A model generated the notes under the pieces. It searched no databases and was not told the DNA's origin. It worked only from the letters and a program-made list of their open reading frames with translations. This document shows positions 27,136-36,539 of a DNA stretch of 64,000 nucleotides, in pieces; position 1 is the stretch's first letter; every line of letters starts with the position of its first letter. Location: positions 158,124-222,123 of the forward strand of contig NZ_SMAA01000003.1 in NCBI RefSeq assembly GCF_004341685.1, in the 5' to 3' direction. A program made the position numbers and the translations under genes. This DNA comes from Pectinatus cerevisiiphilus. Its GTDB lineage: Bacteria > Bacillota > Negativicutes > Selenomonadales > Selenomonadaceae.

Positions 27136-29139
27136 TTACTTATTGTTAGATGTAAGATTATAATCGAATTTTGGTTTTGAGTTTACCGTTTTTTCTCCAG
27201 TACTATCTTTGCTTGCAGTACTACTTTTTTCATTGGATGTAGAGTTTACTGATTCGGGAGCCGTTAATTGTTCAGTATTGAGCTCAGGCAGAGAACTATT
27301 GTTACTGCCATCATTACCAGTATCATTATCTTCACTAAGCCCGCCGGTTTCCATAAGTTCTTTTAGCTGAGCTGCGGATAAAGTTTCATGTTCAATGAGT
27401 TTTGCTGCTAACAAGTGTAGTTTATCAATATTTTCGATAATCAATGTACGGCATTCTTCGTATGCTTCTTCAATATAACGACGTACTTCTTTATCAATTT
27501 CGCAGGCAATTTCTTCACTGTAATTTCTCTGGTTATTGAAATCTCGGCCTAAGAATACCTGATGGTCATTACCTTCACCAAAAGAAATTGGTCCCAATAC
27601 ATCACTCATCCCGTACTGCATAATCATGTCACGGACGATACGAGAAGCCTGTTTGATATCATTTTGCGCGCCTGTGCTGATTTCTTTTAAAATAACTTCT
27701 TCTGCTACACGGCCGCCTAAGGTTACTTTTAACTGATCAATCAATTCACTGCGTGTATGATAAGAACGATCTTCTTTTGGAAGGCTTAACGTGTACCCAC
27801 CGGCTCGTCCACGTGGAATGATAGTGACTTTGTGCACAGGATCTGCATTTTTCAGAAGAAGACCTGCTAAAGCGTGACCACCTTCATGATAAGCTGTTAA
27901 CCGTTTATCTTTTTCACTGATCACTTTTGATTTCCTTTCAGGCCCGACCATGACTCTTTCAATGGATTCTTCCAGTTCAGTCATACCGATTGTCTTTTTA
28001 TTGCGTCTTGCTGATAACAGTGCGCCTTCATTGATTAAATTACTCAAATCAGCGCCAGTAAATCCTGGTGTTTGTCTGGCTAAAATACCAAGATCTACAT
28101 CTTTATCAACAGGTTTATTTTTAGCATGTACATTTAAAATAGCTGTTCTGCCCTTGATATCTGGGCGATCAACTACGATTTGCCGATCGAAACGACCTGG
28201 GCGCAAAAGCGCTGGGTCAAGGATATCCGGACGATTGGTAGCTGCTATAATAATAATTCCTTCATTTGCAGCAAACCCATCCATTTCGACAAGCAACTGG
28301 TTTAATGTTTGTTCACGTTCATCATGGCCGCCGCCTAAACCCGCACCACGTTGCCGACCAACAGCATCTATTTCATCAATAAAAACTATACACGGTGCAT
28401 TTTTCTTTGCTTGGTCAAATAAATCACGTACACGTGACGCGCCAACGCCTACAAACATTTCCACAAAATCTGAACCACTTATAGTAAAGAAGGGAACTCC
28501 TGATTCTCCTGCTACTGCCTTTGCCAAAAGAGTTTTCCCTGTTCCTGGAGGGCCGAACAGAAGAACGCCCTTTGGAATACGGGCACCTAGGTCATTAAAT
28601 TTCTTGGGGTGTTTAAGGAATTCAACAACTTCTTCCAATTCTTGTTTTGCCTCATCGGCTCCGGCCACATCTTCAAAAGTGACCTTTACCTTATTGGTAT
28701 TCATCTTTGCACGACTTTTACCGAATGACATGACACGGTTGCCACCACCCTGCGTTTGCTGCATGATGAAGAACCACACACCAATAAGCAACAGAATAGG
28801 CAGAATTGATGTAAAAATACTCGTCCATAAAGGTGGATCTGGGGGATTTTCAGCCTTTATGTCCACACCGTTAGCCTGTAACTTGGCTAGAAGTGAGGTG
28901 TCATCGTTCGGATAAGTCGGAACAATGGTAGTAAATTCCGTTCCATCGGCTAATGTGCCGCTTATGGTATTATCAATGATAGTTACCTTTGAAATATTTT
29001 TTGCATCTACTTGTTGCAGAAATGCAGTGTAATTAATTTCTGGTTTTTTAGACGAATTATTATAAAAATGATCTATTAACGAAACTGCTATCAGTATGAT
29101 TAATACATAAAAGCCGGCATTTCGTAGAAATTTATTCAA
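27136..29139 (-). CDS. ftsH: ATP-dependent zinc metalloprotease FtsH
   Basis: Membrane-anchored AAA+ protease that removes misassembled membrane proteins and regulatory substrates. Two membrane spans (about residues 7-25 and 103-123) frame an extracytoplasmic domain. Walker A GPPGTGKT near residue 196, Walker B IVFIDEID, the second region of homology ([20 protein letters not shown]) and the zinc site H-E-G-G-H at residues 418-422 follow. The last 65 residues are a low-complexity Ser/Thr/Asn-rich tail. The conserved order tilS-hpt-ftsH supports the call. 667 residues is normal. Confidence 0.97.
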   Translation of the reverse strand: MNKFLRNAGFYVLIILIAVSLIDHFYNNSSKKPEINYTAFLQQVDAKNISKVTIIDNTISGTLADGTEFTTIVPTYPNDDTSLLAKLQANGVDIKAENPPDPPLWTSIFTSILPILLLIGVWFFIMQQTQGGGNRVMSFGKSRAKMNTNKVKVTFEDVAGADEAKQELEEVVEFLKHPKKFNDLGARIPKGVLLFGPPGTGKTLLAKAVAGESGVPFFTISGSDFVEMFVGVGASRVRDLFDQAKKNAPCIVFIDEIDAVGRQRGAGLGGGHDEREQTLNQLLVEMDGFAANEGIIIIAATNRPDILDPALLRPGRFDRQIVVDRPDIKGRTAILNVHAKNKPVDKDVDLGILARQTPGFTGADLSNLINEGALLSARRNKKTIGMTELEESIERVMVGPERKSKVISEKDKRLTAYHEGGHALAGLLLKNADPVHKVTIIPRGRAGGYTLSLPKEDRSYHTRSELIDQLKVTLGGRVAEEVILKEISTGAQNDIKQASRIVRDMIMQYGMSDVLGPISFGEGNDHQVFLGRDFNNQRNYSEEIACEIDKEVRRYIEEAYEECRTLIIENIDKLHLLAAKLIEHETLSAAQLKELMETGGLSEDNDTGNDGSNNSSLPELNTEQLTAPESVNSTSNEKSSTASKDSTGEKTVNSKPKFDYNLTSNNK

Positions 29140-29230
29140 TATTTAATCCTCCTTAGTTATAGCCCTTTGTATGTAAAACCTATGAGACAACATTATATCA
29201 TCAAATATAAAATTTCTCAATTATCATAGG

Positions 29231-29767
29231 TTAAGCATATATCTCCTTCTTTAAAATACCAATGTATGGTAAATTACGGTACGCACTAGCGTAATCAAGT
29301 CCATAACCAACTATAAATTCATCGGGAACATCGAAACCAATATAATCACCATAAATATCGGTTCTTCGCCCATCCGGTTTATTTAGCATAGCACACAGCT
29401 TAACGCTAGCAGCTTTTCTATGCTCAAAATTCTGCTTCAGATATTTTAAGGTAAGTCCTGAATCTATAATATCTTCGACTATTATTACATGTTTATTCTC
29501 TATATCAGTGTCAATATCCTTCAATATTCTTACGGTTCCACTGGTTTTAGTGCTGGCACCATAGCTGGAGGCAGCCATAAAATCAAATCTTACAGGAAGT
29601 TTTATTTCACGCATCAGATCAGCGAAAAAGACTATGGCGCCTTTTAGTATGCCTACAGTCACTATTTCCTTGCCGGCGTAATCGTCTGTAATTTGTTTTC
29701 CTAATTTAATAACACGATCGTGAATCTGTTCTTGCGTAAATAAAATTTTTTCTAAATCCTTATGCAT
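29231..29767 (-). CDS. hpt: Hypoxanthine phosphoribosyltransferase
   Basis: Purine salvage enzyme making IMP/GMP from hypoxanthine/guanine and PRPP. The PRPP loop VIIVEDIIDSGLTL is near residues 94-107, with GILKGAIVFFADL near residue 43 and the C-terminal FDVPDEFIVGYGLDYA typical of the Hpt family. 178 residues is standard. It lies between tilS and ftsH as in most firmicutes. Confidence 0.96.
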   Translation of the reverse strand: MHKDLEKILFTQEQIHDRVIKLGKQITDDYAGKEIVTVGILKGAIVFFADLMREIKLPVRFDFMAASSYGASTKTSGTVRILKDIDTDIENKHVIIVEDIIDSGLTLKYLKQNFEHRKAASVKLCAMLNKPDGRRTDIYGDYIGFDVPDEFIVGYGLDYASAYRNLPYIGILKKEIYA

Positions 29768-29888
29768 AAAAGGAGCCGCCTTTCATTTTGAGAAGTTATT
29801 ATAGTTTTACCCAACGGTAAAATGTTCTTTATGTTTAATCCTTGCAGACTATTATATAGAACATAAACCAATGGATAATGTGTAAATT

Positions 29889-31292
29889 CTAATGTGGTTG
29901 AGTAGTAAAAGTTAAAATGCTATTTGTATCATTTAATGAAAGTTTCACCAAATTTTTGCTTTCAGTCGTAGGAACGCAACGGTTATCCTGCTGTATGCCG
30001 GCAATCCAAACAATACCTATATCATCAAAGAGTATTGGAATCCTGTCACGATCAATACGGGGGATTTTATTATCGATAAATAAATCTTTTAATTTTTTAT
30101 GGCCAGTTAATCCTTTTGGTGAAAAACTATCACCATTTTTCCGAGTGCGTATTTTCAGACTACCAGCTATTTTATCTTTATCAATAAAACATATTTGTTT
30201 TGTTTTAACTGATTCCACTGTTTGAGCCGTTTCTGCGTTTATTATAATACCACTTTCAGGTATTTGCGTACTCCCTGGTACGTTAAGAGGGAAAGCTTTA
30301 TTAATACAAGTAACTTCCTTTTCAGTCGAAATAATAAGCTGATGGTACTCTATCAAAACCTTCAGTGCATGTGGTAAATTAATGGATGTCCCTGTTTTTT
30401 CTCTCGCTGCCAGTAATATTATAGCATCAATATGTACATTCCTGATGTCTTTTGTTGTGCCACATAAATCAAATATCGCGGCACGGATAAGTTTCCTTTT
30501 TACAGCAATATGCTGAAGTGAAAATTCCGCTAATAAAAACGCACATCTATTTTTTACTTTGCTAACAATTTTATTGTAGACAGTTTGCGCATATGTAGTC
30601 AGAAAATCATTTTCTTCTGCGAGTAAAAAAGCCGTACGGCATAATGTTTCTTCAATGTTGGAATTATAACTGCGCAAATAAGGAAGTAAATCCATACGTA
30701 TTCGATTGCGTGTATATGTTGTATCGCCATTGGTAGCATCGCGGCGAGGCTGTAAAGCGTGCAGCCGACAATAATTTTCGATATCTTCACGTGTGCAATC
30801 CAATAAAGGCCGTATTATGCCGTGTGCCTTTGGCTGGATTCCGGATAGTCCGTCTAGCCCAGCGCCTCGTAACATATGCATAAGAACAGTTTCTGCTTGA
30901 TCTCCGCGGTGATGTGCGACAGCAATTGCTGTACAACCAAGTGAATGGGCTGTTTCGCGTAAAAAATCATACCGTAATTCTCTTGCCGCAGTCTCAAGCG
31001 ATATTTTGTGGGTATCAGCATATGCACAAGCATTCACTTCTTTTAAATAAAACGGCAGCTGATTGTCACGGCAAAACTTTTCTACAAACTGGGCATCCGC
31101 AATAGATGCTTGTCCCCTTATACCGTGTTCTACATGTGCGACAAATATTTTCAAATTGCATTTTTCAGCCAACCGCATAAAAATATGCGTCATACATAAA
31201 GAATCAGGACCTCCTGAACAAGCTAAGAGGATACAGTCACCGTTGCTAAAGAGTTTGTGGTGATTGCTAAATTTCAAAACATGTGCTAGCAT
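29889..31292 (-). CDS. tilS: tRNA(Ile)-lysidine synthase
   Basis: Converts C34 of the CAU-anticodon tRNA-Ile to lysidine, allowing AUA reading. The PP-loop SGGPDS lies at residues 26-31, followed by HVEHGIRG, AVAHHRGDQAETVLMHMLRGAGLDGLSG and IRPLL, and the C-terminal TilS substrate-binding domain contains RTRKNGDSF. At 467 residues it is a full-length firmicute TilS. ATG at 31292 follows GGAG by five bases. A terminator separates it from the S1-domain gene upstream. Confidence 0.95.
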   Translation of the reverse strand: MLAHVLKFSNHHKLFSNGDCILLACSGGPDSLCMTHIFMRLAEKCNLKIFVAHVEHGIRGQASIADAQFVEKFCRDNQLPFYLKEVNACAYADTHKISLETAARELRYDFLRETAHSLGCTAIAVAHHRGDQAETVLMHMLRGAGLDGLSGIQPKAHGIIRPLLDCTREDIENYCRLHALQPRRDATNGDTTYTRNRIRMDLLPYLRSYNSNIEETLCRTAFLLAEENDFLTTYAQTVYNKIVSKVKNRCAFLLAEFSLQHIAVKRKLIRAAIFDLCGTTKDIRNVHIDAIILLAAREKTGTSINLPHALKVLIEYHQLIISTEKEVTCINKAFPLNVPGSTQIPESGIIINAETAQTVESVKTKQICFIDKDKIAGSLKIRTRKNGDSFSPKGLTGHKKLKDLFIDNKIPRIDRDRIPILFDDIGIVWIAGIQQDNRCVPTTESKNLVKLSLNDTNSILTFTTQPH

Positions 31293-31317
31293 TTTTCTCC
31301 TAATTTAGACAGGTACA

Positions 31318-31350
31318 TACAAAAAGCACCCCATTATAGAGTGCTTTTGG
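31318..31350 (-). terminator. Terminator between the S1-domain gene and tilS
   Basis: AAAAGCAC and GTGCTTTT pair around an 11-base loop; the minus strand continues with T residues. Confidence 0.75.
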
Positions 31351-31361
31351 AAAATTATAAA

Positions 31362-31817
31362 TTATTCATAATGGCGTGAACCACGGCCACCGCGTTTTGA
31401 ATCAGTTTTTTTCCGCAAGTCCGTGAGTTTTTCATCGCTGTCTTTTAAGAATTTAGAAAGCTTATCTTCAAAAGAGGGAACCCCTAAATTATTCTGTCGG
31501 CGAAAGTCCGTATTAAAATTTTTGCGTTGCGTAAATCTTGCCGGAGTAGTATTCGCTCTAGGTGCAGCGGGATGAAGTGGTTTTTTTTCTTGAAGTTGCT
31601 TTATAGATAGGCCGATCTTATTGCCGTCTATAGTCAAAACTTTGACTTTTACTTTTTCGCGCTCTTTAAGAAAATCTTTCACATCTTTAACATATACATC
31701 AGCGACCTCAGATATATGAATCAGACCTACTTTACCTCCGGGTAATTCAACAAATGCACCAAAATTTGTTATTCCCGTCACTATGCCTTCAAGTACATTG
31801 CCAACTTCAATTGACAT
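31362..31817 (-). CDS. S1 RNA-binding domain protein (YabR-like)
   Basis: 151-residue protein with one S1 domain at residues 1-72 (GNVLEGIVTGITNFGAFVEL, GGKVGLIHISEVADVYVKDV) followed by a basic, Pro/Arg-rich tail ending in RKKTDSKRGGRGSRH. The B. subtilis counterpart YabR lies in the same divIC-tilS neighbourhood. It presumably binds RNA; its exact function is unknown. ATG at 31817 is preceded by AGGAGGATT. Confidence 0.9.
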   Translation of the reverse strand: MSIEVGNVLEGIVTGITNFGAFVELPGGKVGLIHISEVADVYVKDVKDFLKEREKVKVKVLTIDGNKIGLSIKQLQEKKPLHPAAPRANTTPARFTQRKNFNTDFRRQNNLGVPSFEDKLSKFLKDSDEKLTDLRKKTDSKRGGRGSRHYE

Positions 31818-31985
31818 AAAATTATTGAATCCTCCTTAAAGTCAAGCCATTTTAATGGTATTATACCCTTAGATTGTCAACAGTGTCAAGATAATAAAAA
31901 TCATATATGGCACTTTTTAGATAATATCCCATGATTTCTCGTACTGCTTTTTTCTTAGAAAAAAGTTTATAACTTAAATATATAC

Positions 31986-32261
31986 TCATTTATCAGAAGC
32001 AACATAAGGAACTTCATCTTTTTTAGTCATCCCCAATTCTTCGCGGGCGATCTTTTCAATATATGCAGGGTCCTGCAAAGCATTTTTTTCTTCATTGAGC
32101 TGATCATTCTTGGCCTGTTCTTCTTGAAGATCTTTTTCAACGGTAGAACGTTCCTGCGCTATATCGTTTATATAGAGTTGCTGCTCAATTGCTATATAAA
32201 TAAAATATCCTAGGAGGGCAAGAAGAATAACAATGAAAATATCAAAATGACGTTTTTTCAT
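31986..32261 (-). CDS. Septum formation initiator family protein (DivIC/FtsB-like)
   Basis: 91-residue bitopic membrane protein: a short basic N-terminus, a membrane span at about residues 5-24, then a coiled coil (QERSTVEKDLQEEQAKNDQL) and the family motif YIEKIAREELGM near residue 70. These proteins join the FtsL-FtsQ/DivIB division complex. ATG at 32261 has AAGGAAGTG nine bases upstream; a GTG three codons earlier lies within that ribosome binding site. The position next to the S1-domain gene matches divIC in other firmicutes. Confidence 0.86.
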   Translation of the reverse strand: MKKRHFDIFIVILLALLGYFIYIAIEQQLYINDIAQERSTVEKDLQEEQAKNDQLNEEKNALQDPAYIEKIAREELGMTKKDEVPYVASDK

Positions 32262-32394
32262 ATGAATCACTTCCTTGGGATTTTAAATGAATGACACATT
32301 TTTTATTCTCCCTTTTTACAATAAATAACCGTTGCGAATATTTTTGATCTGTTTTTAGTAAAGACCCTAAAAAAATTGTGTTTTACATTACCAA

Positions 32395-33513
32395 CTATAA
32401 AAATCGTGCTATTACATCCACTACTTTTTGTGCAGCATACGGTTGTTTTAAAGTACGTGCATTTTGTTTCATCCATGAGAGTCGTTCTACATCAGTGAGC
32501 AAGTCTTTAACAGTTTCACTAATATGTTCTTTCTTTTGTACCCAGACAGCAACACCATTGTCAGCTAAATAAGTAGCATTTTCTGATTCAGGCCCAGGAA
32601 TAGGTGCATGTAAGACCATGGGTAATTCTCTGGCCATAGCTTCACTGATAGTAAGCGCACCGGGTTTACTGATCAGAAGCGTAGAAATGGCCATCAATTC
32701 ATTGATGTTATGGGAATAGCCCCAAACCTTTATCAAATGGCGGGAATGGGCAATATAGCAATTGACTTCTGACCATAACGTTATATTGGCACCGGTTACC
32801 ACTAAAAGCTGCATTGGAAATGTCAAGTTTTCTAATTCTTCCAAAGCATACTTTACGCTGCCAAGACCAAGTCCCCCACCCATAATCAAAATAATTGGCA
32901 TATTATCATTTAAACCAAATTTTTTGAGAAGCGCAGTTCTATCAAAAGGTTCACTGAAAAGCCTATTTATTGGTATGCCGGTGACCGTAATATGGTCAGC
33001 AGCAATGTCACGGTCAATCAGTTCCTTTTTGAGGCCGCTGTGTGCGACAAAATACATGTCGACATTTTTATAAATCCAAATTTGATGCAGACAATAATCG
33101 GTTACTACAGTAAAAAGCAGTGCATTGGTTTGTTTTTTGCTTTTTAAATAAGAGGCTGCCGCACAGGGAAAAGGATGAGTGCAGATTATGATATCAGCGT
33201 GATATTTTTCGATTATCGAAGCCATATTACGCTTCATAAAATAAGCCAGCAGCACCTGAATAGAAGATCCCTTCACGCGGCCTGATGTGAAATTATAAAG
33301 AAATTCATAAAGTGCTGGTATAAAATCAAGCATTTTAAGATATATTTCTTTTAATAAATCATTTAAATAGGCTGTTTCAGGCGACATAAAATCGACAACA
33401 TCGATTTTTGCGGAAGGGTATCGTTTTTTCAATTCATTGTTTACAGCTGCAGCTGCTTTATTATGTCCTGAGCCAATAGATGCTGTAACAATAAGGATAT
33501 TTTTTTGTGTCAT
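32395..33513 (-). CDS. MGDG synthase/UgtP-like glycosyltransferase (GT28)
   Basis: 372-residue protein of the monogalactosyldiacylglycerol synthase family. The N-terminal domain begins ILIVTASIGSGHNKAAAAV, typical of enzymes acting on diacylglycerol; the C-terminal GT-B domain has LIMGGGLGLGSVKYALEEL near residue 207, then ISKPGALTISEAMARELPMV and PIPGPESENATYL, the nucleotide-sugar site. It probably glycosylates a membrane lipid at the inner membrane. ATG at 33513 is 11 bases after GGAGG; a TTG six codons upstream falls on that site. It is divergent from recJ. Confidence 0.86.
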   Translation of the reverse strand: MTQKNILIVTASIGSGHNKAAAAVNNELKKRYPSAKIDVVDFMSPETAYLNDLLKEIYLKMLDFIPALYEFLYNFTSGRVKGSSIQVLLAYFMKRNMASIIEKYHADIIICTHPFPCAAASYLKSKKQTNALLFTVVTDYCLHQIWIYKNVDMYFVAHSGLKKELIDRDIAADHITVTGIPINRLFSEPFDRTALLKKFGLNDNMPIILIMGGGLGLGSVKYALEELENLTFPMQLLVVTGANITLWSEVNCYIAHSRHLIKVWGYSHNINELMAISTLLISKPGALTISEAMARELPMVLHAPIPGPESENATYLADNGVAVWVQKKEHISETVKDLLTDVERLSWMKQNARTLKQPYAAQKVVDVIARFL

Positions 33514-33880
33514 GTCTGACTGTTCCTCCAACCTGCCACAATAAATGCAGAATTGACGTATAAAGTATTATTATTAATAAATATTTGTGTGTTAAATTAG
33601 CAAAGGTACACACTGTTCATGCAGTTAAATATTGCGATTGTCCTCAGCATAATGAGCAGTCAATTATAAAAAACAATATTAAGATTAGAAACAGACAATA
33701 CCGCTTTATTTATAATGAACCTACTATATGCATTCTGTATTTTATCATATACTCTTGGTTGTGTAAAATAAATTTGCCGCATAAAAGTTGTGTGTTATAC
33801 TATGTGTAACATTTTACTACTGAATTAGATACCATATATTACCAGAAAATTTTCAAAAAAGGAGTGCTGAGTAGAACTTT
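33514..33880. other. 367-bp divergent intergenic region between the glycosyltransferase and recJ genes
   Basis: AT-rich, no gene. A probable recJ promoter is at 33774-33801. A 74-codon frame at 33585-33809 has no ribosome binding site or recognisable protein and is not a gene in my view. Confidence 0.6.
33774..33801 (+). promoter_or_regulatory. Probable recJ promoter
   Basis: TTGCCG (33774-33779), a 16-base spacer and TATACT (33796-33801), leaving a leader of about 75 bases. Confidence 0.5.
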
Positions 33881-35851
33881 ATGAAGAAAAAATGGGACAT
33901 TACTCCTCCCGATAAACATAAACAACTTATTTGGGCAGAAAAGCTAAATCTTTCACCTATCACCGCGGGAATTTTGATAAAAAGAGGCTGGACATTGGAC
34001 GATGCAGCTGCTTTTTTAGACGCGGAGCAGCAAGATTTTTATGATCCGTTGTACTTGCCCAATATGCAGGCAGCTGTGGCGCGCATACGGGCAGCAATCC
34101 ATAAAGAAGAACTTATAACAATATTTGGTGATTATGATGTAGATGGAATAACTGCCACTGTAGTTCTTTATAAAACTTTGCAGTCATTAGGGGCAAATGT
34201 TGAATATTATTTACCTGATAGGCAAAGAGAAGGCTATGGCATACATAAAGAATCAATTACTAAGTTTATAGATAAAACAAAATTGTTGATAACAGTTGAT
34301 TGTGGTATACGCTCTTCGGCAGAAACGGAATATGCCAGCAATTATATGGATGTAATAATTACCGACCATCATTTGCCAGGACAGCAATTACCAGAGGCTG
34401 TAGCTGTTATCGATCCTAAAAGGGAAGACTGCGACTATCCTGACAAAAATTTAGCAGGAGTTGGTGTAGCTTTTAAATTATGCCAAGCATTATGGCGAAA
34501 TATAAAAAATGAAGAATTTACAAAATATCTGGATATTGTTGCTTTAGGTACAGTTGCTGATATAGTACCACTTTTAAATGAAAACAGGAAATTTGTTAAA
34601 ATGGGGTTATCTTCTATAAATAATATTGGGCTTTTGGCACTTATAAATTTATGTGGCCTCCAAAAAAATGAAATTACGGCAGCGCATATTGGCTTTGTAC
34701 TTGGGCCGCGGCTCAATGCAGTTGGCAGGTTGAAACATGCCAGTATAGGAGTAAAACTGCTTCTAACTGAAGATAAGGACGAAGCTGCTGAACTAGCCCA
34801 GTTTCTTGATGAAGAAAATAAAATACGCCAGCAACTTGTAGAAAGTACTTTTCAAGAAGCTTCTAAAATAGTACAGGATAATGATTATGATAAATCCGCT
34901 GCGCTAGTTGTTGCTGCGGAAAATTGGCATCCTGGTATTATTGGTATTGTCGCTTCCCAACTGGTAGAAAAATTTTATCGACCAACAATAGTGATTAGTT
35001 TTGATAAAGAGGGGTTAGGTAAAGGATCGTGCAGGAGTATTAAAAACTTTGATATCTGTGATGCTTTGGCAGACTCTGATGATTTGCTTGTAGCATTTGG
35101 CGGGCATTCAATGGCAGCAGGCTTGACCATAAAGAGAGCTGATTTAAATCTTTTCCGCGAAAAGTTTACCCAGTATGCACAGCGTACTTTGTCTACAGAA
35201 GATTTTTATCCACTTCTTAATGTTGAAACAGTTTTGCAACCTGAAGATGTTACTAAAAAATTAATTACAGATATATCACGTCTTGAACCATTCGGTATGG
35301 GGAATCCTGCACCGCTTTTTTTATGCAGTGAAGTAAAAACAAATAGTATAAAAAAAATAGGAAAAGATGCTGCCCATCTCAGGTTTACATTCTCTGTAAA
35401 AAATAAAACTTATGCGGCCATAGGATGGCGAATGGGTGAATATGCAGATAAATTGCAAAATGAATTATTTCATTTTGTTTTCCGACCAGGAATAAATGTC
35501 TGGAATGGAAAAGAATATATTCAATTTGAAGTAAAAGATATAAAAATAGATGAGGGCGATTATCCGACACATGACGAGGTAGGATATTTATATCTCTTTC
35601 TAAAAAAGATGATGCCATTAAACAAAAATACTAGTAAACAAAATATTATTGATGTAATAAGACAATATGGACAGTTCTGCCAAAAACCAATTACTAAACA
35701 AAAAATTATGTATTGCTTAAAGGTGTTGTCGGAGATCGGTATAATAAAAATTAACGAAAAAGAAAACGAAATTGAATTTTTACCATTACCAAAAGAGAAA
35801 AAAGATATAAATGCATCAAAGACATTCCTGCAAAAATATAGAAACAATTAA
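33881..35851 (+). CDS. recJ: Single-stranded-DNA-specific exonuclease RecJ
   Basis: 5'-3' ssDNA exonuclease for recombination and repair. The DHH phosphoesterase motifs are visible: FGDYDVDGITATV (about residue 84), TVDCGIR, TDHHLPG (about 161), DIVALGTVADIVPL and the DHHA1 part with AFGGHSMAAGLTI, then an OB-fold region and a C-terminal winged-helix-like extension of about 90 residues. 656 residues is intermediate between E. coli (577) and B. subtilis (786). ATG 33881 lies 16 bases after GGAG, which is long; an in-frame TAG at 33872 rules out any start further upstream, so translation may be weak. Confidence 0.95.
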   Translation: MKKKWDITPPDKHKQLIWAEKLNLSPITAGILIKRGWTLDDAAAFLDAEQQDFYDPLYLPNMQAAVARIRAAIHKEELITIFGDYDVDGITATVVLYKTLQSLGANVEYYLPDRQREGYGIHKESITKFIDKTKLLITVDCGIRSSAETEYASNYMDVIITDHHLPGQQLPEAVAVIDPKREDCDYPDKNLAGVGVAFKLCQALWRNIKNEEFTKYLDIVALGTVADIVPLLNENRKFVKMGLSSINNIGLLALINLCGLQKNEITAAHIGFVLGPRLNAVGRLKHASIGVKLLLTEDKDEAAELAQFLDEENKIRQQLVESTFQEASKIVQDNDYDKSAALVVAAENWHPGIIGIVASQLVEKFYRPTIVISFDKEGLGKGSCRSIKNFDICDALADSDDLLVAFGGHSMAAGLTIKRADLNLFREKFTQYAQRTLSTEDFYPLLNVETVLQPEDVTKKLITDISRLEPFGMGNPAPLFLCSEVKTNSIKKIGKDAAHLRFTFSVKNKTYAAIGWRMGEYADKLQNELFHFVFRPGINVWNGKEYIQFEVKDIKIDEGDYPTHDEVGYLYLFLKKMMPLNKNTSKQNIIDVIRQYGQFCQKPITKQKIMYCLKVLSEIGIIKINEKENEIEFLPLPKEKKDINASKTFLQKYRNN

Positions 35852-36087
35852 TAATTTGAATATAAAATGATTTAATGCTACTACAAGGTATGTTGATTTG
35901 AAGATAAGTATGTACAGGTAAAAAAATTTGTTTGGTCGTTTGCTTTATGCATTTTATAACAATAAAGCAGGTTCCAAGTCAAACATACTAGAATTAAGCA
36001 GCAGGCCAAAGTATAAAAAGAAAAGTAGCTACAAAGCATTATAAGTAACTGTAAAAATGTAATGTATATATATAAAGGTAAGATACA

Positions 36088-36116
36088 TTGACAACTATTA
36101 TCATTATCTGTATTAT
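36088..36116 (+). promoter_or_regulatory. feoAB promoter
   Basis: TTGACA (36088-36093), exactly 17 bases, TATTAT (36111-36116): a consensus-like sigma-70 promoter giving a leader of about 75 bases. Confidence 0.8.
36090..36108 (+). promoter_or_regulatory. Fur box overlapping the feo promoter
   Basis: The 19 bases between the -35 and -10 (GACAACTATTATCATTATC) match the classical 19-base Fur consensus at 15 positions, with a perfect right half. Binding of Fe-Fur here would block RNA polymerase, so the operon should be expressed when iron is scarce. Confidence 0.72.
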
Positions 36117-36198
36117 AGTGATAGGGTTTATATATAAAAATGTATTTATATATAATACTTTTTAGCTATAAATTACAAAGTTAACAGGAGTGGTAAAG

Positions 36199-36456
36199 AT
36201 GGCGGTTGTTGTTGGGCAGAATAAGATGACGCTGAATCACGTTCGAGCTGGCAGCAGTGTGAAAGTAGAGTATTTGGAGGCATCACCGTTAAAAGAACGG
36301 TTGATGAGTATGGGAGTGGTTTCTGGTACAGTGATTAAAGTACTGAGCAGTGCCCCCTTAGGTGACCCTATGGAGATTAATGTGCGCTCTTACAACTTGG
36401 CTATGCGTCGCAAGGATGCAGAAAAAATTGTAGTATCATTATTACCGACAGCATGA
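36199..36456 (+). CDS. feoA: Ferrous iron transport protein FeoA
   Basis: 85-residue SH3-like cytoplasmic protein that supports FeoB. Family features: an LxxMGV-type segment (KERLMSMGVVSGTVIKVL) and PMEINVRSYNLAMRRKDAEKI at the C-terminus. ATG at 36199 lies eight bases after AGGAG; a GTG three codons upstream overlaps that site. It is the first gene of the Fur-controlled operon, 83 bases before feoB. Confidence 0.94.
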   Translation: MAVVVGQNKMTLNHVRAGSSVKVEYLEASPLKERLMSMGVVSGTVIKVLSSAPLGDPMEINVRSYNLAMRRKDAEKIVVSLLPTA

Positions 36457-36539
36457 TTTTTGTATAACGTTACAATACATTATAAATTGTTTATAGTAAT
36501 GTATTAAATAATCTAATAGGAGCAAATGGAGGAAGTTAG

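Larger units (their letters stand above)
35852..36198. other. 347-bp intergenic region upstream of feoA
   Basis: Holds a hairpin at about 35941-35972 (TGCTTTAT with ATAAAGCA, no T-run after it, so a poor terminator for recJ) and, near the right end, the feo promoter with its Fur box. Nothing else recognised. Confidence 0.6.

Noticed and set aside
27950..28915. 321-codon open frame antisense to ftsH
   Set aside because: It is the reverse of the strongly conserved ATPase part of ftsH, rich in Ser/Pro as expected for a shadow frame, and lacks a ribosome binding site or recognisable domain.
27136..29139. H-E-G-G-H instead of H-E-A-G-H in FtsH as a loss of activity
   Set aside because: The zinc ligands and catalytic Glu of HExxH are intact; Gly at the third position is a conservative variant.
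33585..33809. 74-codon frame between the glycosyltransferase and recJ genes
   Set aside because: No ribosome binding site, overlaps the recJ promoter and has no recognisable features.
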